64,000 bases of DNA. It comes from Burkholderiales bacterium UBA1834 (GTDB lineage: Bacteria > Pseudomonadota > Gammaproteobacteria > Burkholderiales > Burkholderiaceae_C). Location: NCBI GenBank assembly GCA_002339015.1, contig DDJC01000002.1:20598-84597 (forward strand), in the 5' to 3' direction. The position numbers and the translations under genes were made by a program. The notes beneath the pieces were generated by a model that saw only the letters and a list, made by a program, of their open reading frames with translations, made no database searches and was not told the DNA's origin. This document shows positions 8,519 to 16,044 of the stretch, piece by piece. Every line of letters starts with the position of its first letter. Within the stretch, counting starts at the first letter, position 1.

Positions 8519-9970
8519 ATGCGCCACCACCGCTCGCGCCACGACGCCTTGTCCATCCAGCCCCTTGTCCCGTGCACCCCCCGATGGCTCGCCCTGGCCT
8601 GCGCTCTGGGATGCCTGGCCAGCCCGGCACGCGCCGACCTGATCGACGACCTGCCCGCAGGCACCGGCTACGCGGCGTGGGAGCTGTGCACCCGCACCCA
8701 GCAAAGCGGTGACGACTACCTGCGTGTGCGCTGGTCCTACACCGTGCCCAAGGTGCAGCCACTGCCCTATGTGTGGGACGTGGATTACCGCCCCGGCCTG
8801 AAGGTGGACGTGCGCACCTTCGTGCCCTTCATCACCAACAAGCGCACCGCCGTCTACCGCAAGGGCCTGGGCTGTACCTTGGTACCACCGGGCGCCACCG
8901 AGGCCGCCGTGCGCGCCCAGCCCTTCAAGCCCGTGCAACCGGGCGCCCCCTCGGCCCAGGCCTGGCCGGCTGGCGAAGGCCCGGTGCAGACCTACCTGAA
9001 CAGTGCAGCCCTGAACCAATTGCTGGCCAGGCACGGCGATGCCATCTTCGCCGAGACATCGACCAAGCCCGACGAGAAGCAGAATGCCCTGGCCTTCCTG
9101 GTGGCGCGTGATGGGCACCTGGTCTACGAACGCTACGCCAGGCACTACGACCGCCAGCAGCCGCAGCTGGGCTGGTCCATGACCAAATCACTGACCGGGC
9201 TGATCGCCGGACTGATGATCACGGATGGTCGCCTGAGCCTGGACACGCCCGTGGGCCTGCCGCAATGGTCGGGCAACGCCAAGGCCGACATCACCTGGCG
9301 CCAGTTGCTGAACATGGCGCCTGGCCTGGCCTGGAACGAGGGCTACGCCGGGGCCAGCGACGCCACACAGATGCTGTTCTCGCAGCCCGACCAGGGTGCC
9401 TGGGCCGCCGACCGCATGCTCATCTCGGCACCCGGCTCGACCTTCACCTACTCGACGGGCTTCTCGAACATCGCGATGCTGCGCATGAAGCAGTTGCTCG
9501 GCGGCACGCACCAGGCCCTGTACGACTACTACCAGCAGCGCCTGTTCGCGCCGCTGGGCATCCGCAACGGGGTGGTCGAGCCCGACGCCACGGGCACGCC
9601 CGTGGGCGGCGCACGCGGCATCCTGCGGCCGGTCGATTGGCTGCGCCTGGGCCAACTGGTGGCGCAGGGTGGCCAGTGGAACGGACAGACGCTGATCAGC
9701 GCCGAGGCCATGCGCTTCCTGGTGGCCGCCTCGCCCGCATCCAGCGACTACGGCGGCTCCATCTGGCGCCAGCCTTCGACCCAGATCCCGGCCGCCCTGC
9801 GCGCGCGCCTGCCGGCCGACCTGGTCTGGTTCGCCGGCCACATGGGGCAGTTCGTGGTGATCGTGCCCAGCAAGAACCTGGTGGTGCTGCGCATGGGCGT
9901 GTCCTTCTCCAAGGATGCGTCGCGCGAAGCGGTGTTCTCGGCCGTGGCCGATCTGGTGGAGCAGCCTTGA
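8519..9970 (+). CDS. Secreted class C beta-lactamase-like serine hydrolase
   Basis: I chose ATG 8519, preceded by GGAAG, because it places a signal-peptide-like segment (RWLALACALGCLASPARA) near the N-terminus; upstream ATGs at 8423 and 8486 only add a non-conserved stretch. The 483-residue protein has the SxxK nucleophile motif as SMTK (220-223), a YST (from Y311) where class C enzymes have YxN, and HMG (from H441) where they have KTG. This is typical of penicillin-binding-protein-like esterases and amidohydrolases rather than true beta-lactamases. The substrate is unknown and the location probably periplasmic. The stop overlaps the TTG start of the DUF1289 gene. Confidence 0.87.
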   Translation: MRHHRSRHDALSIQPLVPCTPRWLALACALGCLASPARADLIDDLPAGTGYAAWELCTRTQQSGDDYLRVRWSYTVPKVQPLPYVWDVDYRPGLKVDVRTFVPFITNKRTAVYRKGLGCTLVPPGATEAAVRAQPFKPVQPGAPSAQAWPAGEGPVQTYLNSAALNQLLARHGDAIFAETSTKPDEKQNALAFLVARDGHLVYERYARHYDRQQPQLGWSMTKSLTGLIAGLMITDGRLSLDTPVGLPQWSGNAKADITWRQLLNMAPGLAWNEGYAGASDATQMLFSQPDQGAWAADRMLISAPGSTFTYSTGFSNIAMLRMKQLLGGTHQALYDYYQQRLFAPLGIRNGVVEPDATGTPVGGARGILRPVDWLRLGQLVAQGGQWNGQTLISAEAMRFLVAASPASSDYGGSIWRQPSTQIPAALRARLPADLVWFAGHMGQFVVIVPSKNLVVLRMGVSFSKDASREAVFSAVADLVEQP

Positions 9971-10194
9971 TCCTGTTGCCGGACAGCCCTTGCGTCTCGC
10001 TGTGCAAGCTGGACAATGACGATATCTGCCTTGGCTGTGGTCGCACAAGGGCCGAGATCAAGTCCTGGAAGTCGCTGCCCGATGAGCAACGTCATGACAT
10101 CAACATGCGTCTGCTCGCCACCGGCCGCAAGAAGGTGCGCAAGCTCCTGCTCAAGCGGTTGAGGCAGCGCGTCAAGCAGGCTGGCAAGCGCTAG
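9967..10194 (+). CDS. DUF1289 domain protein, small cysteine-rich
   Basis: This 75-residue protein begins at a TTG codon sharing four bases (TTGA) with the upstream stop, so it is probably translated by coupling. It contains the DUF1289 pattern: SPCVSLCKLD, then CLGCGRTRAEI, then W and a basic C-terminus (KKVRKLLLKRLRQRVKQAG). The four cysteines suggest metal or cluster binding. DUF1289 proteins are widespread in proteobacteria and have no firmly assigned role. A second TTG at 9976 is a possible alternative start. It converges with the aldehyde oxidoreductase operon. Confidence 0.85.
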   Translation: MILLPDSPCVSLCKLDNDDICLGCGRTRAEIKSWKSLPDEQRHDINMRLLATGRKKVRKLLLKRLRQRVKQAGKR

Positions 10195-10224
10195 CAGCAA
10201 GCAGCCGCTGCGCGTGGGTTGCGC

Positions 10225-12423
10225 TCAGGTCACGCGCGGCAGCTTGGGCAGCAGCTTGTCCAGCGTGATCGGGTATTCGCGTACCCGTACCCCGGTCGCG
10301 TTGTAGATGGCATTGGCCAGGGCCGCCGCCACACCGCAGATGCCGAGTTCGCCCACGCCCTTGGCCTTCATCGGCGACGAGTAAGGGTCGGTTTCATCCA
10401 GGAAGATCACCTCTTGGTGCGGGATATCGGCGTGCACAGGCACTTCGTAGCCGGCCAGATCATGGTTGACGAAAAAGCCCTTGCGCGTGTCGACGGCGAG
10501 CTCCTCCATCAAGGCAGCCCCCACGCCCATGGTCATGGCGCCGATCACCTGGCTGCGTGCCGACTTGGGATTGAGGATGCGCCCGGCCGCGCACACGGCC
10601 AGCATGCGACGCACGCGGATCTCGCCCGTGAAGGCATCCACCGCCACTTCCACGAAGTGACCACCGAAGGTGGATTGCTGGAACTTCCTGTCCAGGTCGC
10701 CGTACTCCATCGTGTCCTCGGCGGACAGCCCTGCGTCGCCCGCCGCCTGGGCCAGCGTCATGCGGCGATCGCCCGCGCGCACCTCGCCCTCGGTGAACTC
10801 GGCGTCCTTGGGATCGACGCCCAGCTTGCGTGCCACGGCCTCGCGCAGCTTGACACAGGCCGCGTAGACGCCCGCCGTCGAGCTGTTGGCGCCCCACTGC
10901 CCGCCCGATCCGGCGGACACGGGGGAGCGCGAATCGCCCAGCCGCACGATGACCTTGTCGATGGTGACACCCATCATCTCGGCGGCGGTCTGCGCGATGA
11001 TGGTGTAGCTGCCGGTGCCGATGTCGGTCATGTCCGTCTCGACGGTGACCAGGCCTTGCTTGTCCAGCTTTACCCGCGCGCCGGATTTCATCACCAGGTT
11101 GTTGCGGAAAGCCGCCGCCACGCCGGTGCCGATCAGCCAGCGGCCTTCCCGGCGCTGGCCGGGCCTGGCCGAGCGCTGCGCCCAGCCGAAGCGCTCTGCG
11201 CCCAGTTGCAGGCATTCGATCAGGCGTCGCTGCGAGAAGGGGCGCGACGGCTTTTCAGGGTCGACCTGCGTGTCGTTGAGCACACGGAAGGCCACCGGGT
11301 CCATGCCCAGCAGCTCGGCCATCTCGTCGATGGCGATTTCCAGTGCCATCAGGCCCGGCGCCTCGCCAGGAGCACGCATGGCATTGCCTTCGGGCAGGTC
11401 CAGCGTGGCCAGGCGCATCGCGGTCATGCGGTTCGCGCCGGCGTAGAGCAAGCGCGTCTGGTTCACGGCTGTCTCGGGCTGACCGCCCGGCAGGTCGCCT
11501 GACCAGCTCTCGTGCGCGATCGCGGTGATGCGGCCATCGCGGCCCGCGCCGATGCGGATGCGCTGGATGGTGGCGGGCCGGTGCGTGGTGTTGTTGAACA
11601 TCAGCGGGCGCTGCAGCGCCACCTTCACCGGCCGCTTCGCCGCGCGCGCGCCAAGCGCCGCCAGCAGCACATCGGCCCGCAGAAAGAGCTTGCCGCCAAA
11701 GCCGCCGCCGATGAAGGGCGAGACCAGGCGCACCTTGTCCTTGGGGATGCCCAGTGTCCTGGCGAGATCGCCCACGCCCCAGGCGACCATCTGGTTGGCC
11801 GTCCACACGGTGAGCTTGTCGCCCTCCCACACGGCGGTGGTGGCGTGCGGCTCCATCATCGCGTGCGACTGGTCCGGCGTGGTGTAGGTGGCGTCCAGCT
11901 GCACGGGCGCCTGGGCAAAGGCGCCGCTGAAATCCCCAACAGCCGTGTCGGGGTCGTCGCTCTTGGGCTTTAGCGCACCGGGCCTGGCCGCGGCCAGGTC
12001 ATAGGCGCCCCTGGCCTCGGTATAGGTGATGCGCACCAGCTGCGCCGCCGCGCGCGCCTGCTCGAAGGTGTCGGCCACCACCAGCGCCACCGCCTGATGG
12101 TAGTGCTGGATCTCGGGCCCACCCAGCAGTTTGGCGGTGTTCATCTTGCCCTTGCCCAGCCGGCCCGCGTTGCGCGCGGTGACGATGTGGATCACGCCAG
12201 GCGCGGCCTCGGCGGCGCTCAGGTCCATCGAGGCAATGCGGCCCTTGGCGATGCCCGCGCCCACGACGAAGCCATAGGCCGCATGAGGGACCATGTCGTG
12301 CCGCTCATAGGCATAGGGCGCCTTGCCCGATGTCTTGAGCGGGCCGTCGATGCGGTTCAATGCCTGCCCGATGACCTTGAGCTGGTCGATGGGGTTGGTG
12401 GTGGCGGGGATGTCGAACTTCAT
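10225..12423 (-). CDS. paoC: Periplasmic aldehyde oxidoreductase, molybdenum-binding subunit
   Basis: This is the large xanthine-oxidase-family subunit that binds the molybdopterin cofactor and oxidises aldehydes to acids. Its 732 residues match E. coli PaoC in length. The GVGE motif near the C-terminus puts the catalytic glutamate at residue 692. Other family segments include SPFIGGGFGGK and GTGSYTIIAQTAAE. It follows the FAD subunit after three bases and is the last gene of a three-gene operon. In E. coli the heterotrimer detoxifies aromatic aldehydes in the periplasm. The cofactor-maturation genes are at 40.0-41.8 kb rather than in this operon. Confidence 0.93.
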   Translation of the reverse strand: MKFDIPATTNPIDQLKVIGQALNRIDGPLKTSGKAPYAYERHDMVPHAAYGFVVGAGIAKGRIASMDLSAAEAAPGVIHIVTARNAGRLGKGKMNTAKLLGGPEIQHYHQAVALVVADTFEQARAAAQLVRITYTEARGAYDLAAARPGALKPKSDDPDTAVGDFSGAFAQAPVQLDATYTTPDQSHAMMEPHATTAVWEGDKLTVWTANQMVAWGVGDLARTLGIPKDKVRLVSPFIGGGFGGKLFLRADVLLAALGARAAKRPVKVALQRPLMFNNTTHRPATIQRIRIGAGRDGRITAIAHESWSGDLPGGQPETAVNQTRLLYAGANRMTAMRLATLDLPEGNAMRAPGEAPGLMALEIAIDEMAELLGMDPVAFRVLNDTQVDPEKPSRPFSQRRLIECLQLGAERFGWAQRSARPGQRREGRWLIGTGVAAAFRNNLVMKSGARVKLDKQGLVTVETDMTDIGTGSYTIIAQTAAEMMGVTIDKVIVRLGDSRSPVSAGSGGQWGANSSTAGVYAACVKLREAVARKLGVDPKDAEFTEGEVRAGDRRMTLAQAAGDAGLSAEDTMEYGDLDRKFQQSTFGGHFVEVAVDAFTGEIRVRRMLAVCAAGRILNPKSARSQVIGAMTMGVGAALMEELAVDTRKGFFVNHDLAGYEVPVHADIPHQEVIFLDETDPYSSPMKAKGVGELGICGVAAALANAIYNATGVRVREYPITLDKLLPKLPRVT

Positions 12424-12426
12424 GGC

Positions 12427-13377
12427 TCAGCCCTTCGCTTGTTGCAGCACGGCGCCCAGCGTGCGCTCGACCAGAGGCAGCTTGAAGGCGTTGTGTGGCG
12501 TGGGCTGAGCGCCGGCCATCAACTGGTCAGCCACGGGCTTGGCACCTTGCGGCAAGGCGGCTTCGGCCGCCTCCACGCGCCAGGGCTTGTGCGCAACGCC
12601 GCCCACGGCCACGCGGCCGCTGCCGTCAGGCTGCACCACAGCCGCCACGGAGACCAGCGCAAAGGCGTACGAGGCCCGGTCACGCACCTTCTGGTACATG
12701 TGCATACCGCCCAGCGGCCGGGGCAAGGTCACGGCCGTGATCAGCTCACCCGAGGTCAGCGCCGTCTCCACATGGGGCGTGTTGCCCGGCAGTCGGTGGA
12801 AGTCGGCAATGGGAATGCGGCGCGCCTGCCCATCAGCGTGCACCGTCTCCACCGTGGCATCGAGCAGGCGCATGGCCACGGCCATGTCGCTGGGATGCGT
12901 GGCGATGCATGCCTGGCTCACGCCGATCACTGCGTGCTGGCGGCTCACGCCACCGAGCGCACCGCAGCCGCTGCCCGATTGGCGCTTGTTGCACGGCTGG
13001 TTCGTGTCATAGAAATAAGGGCAGCGCGTGCGCTGCAGCAGGTTGCCTGCCGTGGTCGCACGGTTGCGCAACTGGCCCGAGGCGCCTGCCAGCAAGGCCC
13101 GCGCCAGCACGGCGTAGTCCTTGCGCACGCGCGCATCGGCCGCCAGGTCGGTGTTGCGCACCAGGGCGCCGATGCGCAGGCCGCCTTCGGACGTGGGCTC
13201 GATCTTGTCCAGGCCCAGAGGGTTGACGTCGACCAGGTGGGCCGGTGTCTCGATCTGCAGCTTCATCAGGTCGAGCAGGTTGGTGCCCCCGGCGATGAAC
13301 CTGGCATCGGGCTGGCGCGCCACCGCTGCGGCGGCTTCGGCCGGGGTGCGGGCACGTTCGTAGCTGAAGGGCTTCAT
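12427..13377 (-). CDS. paoB: Periplasmic aldehyde oxidoreductase, FAD-binding subunit
   Basis: This 316-residue FAD-binding subunit of the CO-dehydrogenase/xanthine-dehydrogenase family passes electrons from the iron-sulfur subunit to an acceptor. ATG 13377 overlaps the stop of the 2Fe-2S gene by four bases. The N-terminus MKPFSYERA and the ARFIAGGTNLLDLM flavin-binding loop are diagnostic. The segment with RCPYFYD, QPCNKR and GSGC carries the extra cysteines that in E. coli PaoB hold an additional 4Fe-4S cluster. This supports the Pao-type assignment over a generic CoxM-like subunit. Confidence 0.93.
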   Translation of the reverse strand: MKPFSYERARTPAEAAAAVARQPDARFIAGGTNLLDLMKLQIETPAHLVDVNPLGLDKIEPTSEGGLRIGALVRNTDLAADARVRKDYAVLARALLAGASGQLRNRATTAGNLLQRTRCPYFYDTNQPCNKRQSGSGCGALGGVSRQHAVIGVSQACIATHPSDMAVAMRLLDATVETVHADGQARRIPIADFHRLPGNTPHVETALTSGELITAVTLPRPLGGMHMYQKVRDRASYAFALVSVAAVVQPDGSGRVAVGGVAHKPWRVEAAEAALPQGAKPVADQLMAGAQPTPHNAFKLPLVERTLGAVLQQAKG

Positions 13378-14057
13378 GCAGGCCTCCCGGCGACCTCGGT
13401 GATCGCATCGACGATGTTGGAGTAGGCACCGCAGCGGCAGATGTTGCCGCTCATGCGTTCGCGCAACTCCAGCGGCGACAGCAGCGGCTTCTCGTTGAGG
13501 TCGCCCGTGACATGGCTGGGCACGCCCCGCTGGATTTCGTCGAGCACAGCCACGGCAGAGCACACCTGACCGGGCGTGCAGTAGCCGCACTGGTAGCCGT
13601 CGTGCTTGACGAAGGCAGCCTGCATGGGGTGCAGCCGGTCGGGCGTGCCCAAGCCTTCAATGGTGGTGAGCTCGGCGCCTTCGTGCATCACGGCCAGCGA
13701 CAGGCACGAGTTCATGCGCCGCCCGTCGACGATCACGGTGCACGCGCCACACTGGCCGTGGTCGCAGCCCTTCTTGGTGCCGGTCAGGTGCAGGTGCTCG
13801 CGCAAGGCATCCAGCAGGGTCGTGCGCGTGTCCAGCTTGAGTTCGCGCGGCTGGCCGTTGACGCGCAGAGTCACCGTCATCATGGAGGACACCGTGTCCT
13901 TGATGGCGCCCTTGCCTGGCTTCGCGGCGGCATTGGCATCGGCGGTGGCGCTGGTCGCGGCCACGGAGGCGGCACCGGCGATCAGGAGGTCTCGGCGGGA
14001 GATCGACAGGTCTTCCGGCACCAGACCCTCGGGCAGGAGGTCTGTGGGGTCGTGCAT
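13374..14057 (-). CDS. paoA: Periplasmic aldehyde oxidoreductase, 2Fe-2S subunit with Tat signal
   Basis: I chose ATG 14057 because it places a twin-arginine signal (SRRDLLIAGAASVAAT) near residue 23. The longer frame up to 14189 adds nothing recognisable. The protein has 227 residues. It carries both cluster motifs of the family: GCDHGQCGACTV with a later C (plant-type ferredoxin cluster) and CGYCTPGQVC with NICRCGAY (second 2Fe-2S). The Tat signal predicts that the folded heterotrimer is exported to the periplasm carried by this subunit. It is first in the operon with the FAD and molybdenum subunits. Confidence 0.93.
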   Translation of the reverse strand: MHDPTDLLPEGLVPEDLSISRRDLLIAGAASVAATSATADANAAAKPGKGAIKDTVSSMMTVTLRVNGQPRELKLDTRTTLLDALREHLHLTGTKKGCDHGQCGACTVIVDGRRMNSCLSLAVMHEGAELTTIEGLGTPDRLHPMQAAFVKHDGYQCGYCTPGQVCSAVAVLDEIQRGVPSHVTGDLNEKPLLSPLELRERMSGNICRCGAYSNIVDAITEVAGRPA

Positions 14058-14285
14058 TCGTGTTCCGATCCGTTCGTGTTGAGTCAACGGCCGGTCGGCC
14101 TGCGCGGTCCGGTTGGGGATGAGCCCGGACAGCATTGCACCGCAAGCCTCGGCAGAGCTTGCACTGTAGGGCCAGAGAGCCCGCAGCAATCTCAGCCCCT
14201 GCGAGGCATGTTGTTATTCGTGGCGTGTCGCCTCACGGCGATGCGTTCACGTGGATGATGGATGGCCGCATGCCGCATGCCGGGC

Positions 14286-15023
14286 TCAAGATCCGGAAGC
14301 CATGCGCTCGGCAGACAGCCTGGCCTGGGCACGCGCGGCCTTGTCCTCCAGCGGAGCGTGGGGCTCGGAATCCTCCTGCATGAGCTGGATCAGGCGGGCC
14401 GTGATGGCCTCCTGCTCGCCGAACAGTTGCTGCGCCGCCCCCCCGCCGAATTGGTCCTGCCGCAGTGCCTGCATGGCCTTGAACTGCGCGGACATCTCAT
14501 CGACAGACCCCGGAGCCTGCGATGGGTTGACGGTCTGGCGCAGGGCCGACTCATAGCGCACGTACTGGCGTGCCAGTTCCGCAGCCTGACGGCGGGCCTG
14601 TTCGGGCAGGGTTGCCGCCACGTCCTCGGCTGCACGCCCCACACCGTCGGGCTCGTTGAACGCATTGACCTGCTCCAAGGTGCGCAGCGTGCCGGCGTCC
14701 AGCACCAGATCGCCCTTGGCATCGACGCGAAAGGGCTGCACATGCCAGGTGCCCACGGGCCCGATGGCCCCCGTGATCGGCATCGGCGTAGGCAGCACCT
14801 GTACCGCAGAAGCCGCGCCGCCGACGGGCGCGGCATCCCCCTGAGCAGCGACGGGCCCCCACCCCGCCCCGTGGAGCGAGGGCGAGGCAGGGTGTCGCCC
14901 GGTGGCGGAGTCACCGCCATGATCGGCCACGGCAAACAGGCCCCAGGCCAGCACGGCCCCGGCGGCCACCGCGCCGCCCAGCCACCCTGTACGGCGGCCT
15001 TTCCTTGCGGACGAGATGATCAT
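14286..15023 (-). CDS. Divergent lipase-foldase (LifO-like) membrane-anchored chaperone
   Basis: The start at ATG 15023, preceded by AGGGAG, gives 245 residues, shorter than usual foldases (about 300-350). An N-terminal anchor (WLGGAVAAGAVLAWGLFAVA) is followed by a proline/alanine-rich linker, as in LifO. The helical part aligns by eye with lipase chaperones: FRVDAKGDLVLD, then RQYVRYESAL, then an alanine/glutamine helix ending ITARLIQLM. The hallmark RxxFDYxLSAxGE motif is replaced by RTLEQVNAFNEPDG. The gene starts 20 bp after the polyester hydrolase stop, so that enzyme is the obvious client. The client and the retained foldase activity are inferences. Confidence 0.6.
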   Translation of the reverse strand: MIISSARKGRRTGWLGGAVAAGAVLAWGLFAVADHGGDSATGRHPASPSLHGAGWGPVAAQGDAAPVGGAASAVQVLPTPMPITGAIGPVGTWHVQPFRVDAKGDLVLDAGTLRTLEQVNAFNEPDGVGRAAEDVAATLPEQARRQAAELARQYVRYESALRQTVNPSQAPGSVDEMSAQFKAMQALRQDQFGGGAAQQLFGEQEAITARLIQLMQEDSEPHAPLEDKAARAQARLSAERMASGS

Positions 15024-15043
15024 GGCGGGCAACTCCCTTGTCT

Positions 15044-15898
15044 TCAGTATGGACAGTTCTGGTTGTAGCGATCGAAGATCCGGCTGGTGGCGTAGCTGGT
15101 GTGCTGCGCACCGCACAGGAAGGGCGAGTAGCGCGTGTCACCATCGACGAAGCGCTTCATCCAGGTCACCGCGTAGCGTCCGATCGGTGTATTGGTGGTG
15201 TTGGGCGCGAAATGCGTGGCGCCATTGAGTTCGCCATAGGCCTTGAGGGTGCTCGACGGCAGGCTGGCGTAGAACGGGCGTGCATGCGAGGCCACCGGCG
15301 CGATCGTGTCACCGTCGGCTCCGATGATCATGGTCGGCACGCGCACTGTCGAGAAGTTGCTCGAGATGTTCCACGGCGTCATCGGGTATGAAGCCTTGAG
15401 CGTGGGGTTGTCACGCGCGGCGATCAGCGAGCCGCCACCGCCCATCGAATGCCCCGCCACGGCCAGGCGCGTGGGATCGATGCGCGCACGCACCGCGCTG
15501 CCGGACGAGTTGAGCACGTAGCGCAGCGCAGCCATTAACTGCGTGGCGCGGCTGTCGGGCTGGTCCAGCGTGGTGTTGGTGTTCAGCGTGATCACGACGA
15601 AGCCGTGCGTGGCGATGCGCCGGCCCAGCCAGGCGATGCTGCTCTCGGTGGCGGTGAAGCCCGGGCTGATCGCGATGACACCGTATTTGCCCGCCACGGT
15701 CGGGTAGTAGATGGTGCCGCCTCCGAAGCCCACAGGCAGGAACACCGAGGCGGTGGACACGCTGAGCGGCCCGGATGTGGCGTTGAGAGAAGCCGAGGTC
15801 GGCGGCGATGTTTGCGAGAAGGCCGCTGGGGCCAGGGTGGACAGGGCGATCGCCGCGGCGATGGACAGGCCCTTGATGCGCAAGGCAGTGGTTTTCAT
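15044..15898 (-). CDS. Secreted polyester hydrolase, cutinase/PETase family (type I-like)
   Basis: The start at ATG 15898 follows AGAGGATCT. The 284-residue precursor has a signal peptide ending near AFS-Q29. The alpha/beta hydrolase core has GHSMGGGGS with nucleophile S151, D197 in GADGDTIAPV and H229 in NGATHFAPN. F81 and W176 occupy the aromatic clamp positions of PET hydrolases. One C-terminal disulfide (C262-C282) is expected; the second active-site disulfide of Ideonella PETase is absent, and H150 and F230 stand where that enzyme has W and S. This resembles Thermobifida cutinase and LCC (type I). Polyester hydrolysis is inferred by family; natural substrates may be cutin or other esters. 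Confidence 0.9.
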   Translation of the reverse strand: MKTTALRIKGLSIAAAIALSTLAPAAFSQTSPPTSASLNATSGPLSVSTASVFLPVGFGGGTIYYPTVAGKYGVIAISPGFTATESSIAWLGRRIATHGFVVITLNTNTTLDQPDSRATQLMAALRYVLNSSGSAVRARIDPTRLAVAGHSMGGGGSLIAARDNPTLKASYPMTPWNISSNFSTVRVPTMIIGADGDTIAPVASHARPFYASLPSSTLKAYGELNGATHFAPNTTNTPIGRYAVTWMKRFVDGDTRYSPFLCGAQHTSYATSRIFDRYNQNCPY

Positions 15899-16044
15899 AG
15901 ATCCTCTTCGATGATTGGGAGAACAACACTTCTGAGGCACGGCATCTGACCAGCGGGGTGTCAGGCGCGGCACCGGAACTGTGCGTTCAGCGAAGAGGCG
16001 CGTGAATGTCCGAAAGGGACAAATAAGCGGATCGGCGGGGACAG

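Noticed and set aside
14262..15068. Plus-strand ORF opposite the foldase-like gene
   Set aside because: The minus-strand frame has a Shine-Dalgarno, a membrane anchor and operon position; the plus ORF shows only low-complexity sequence.
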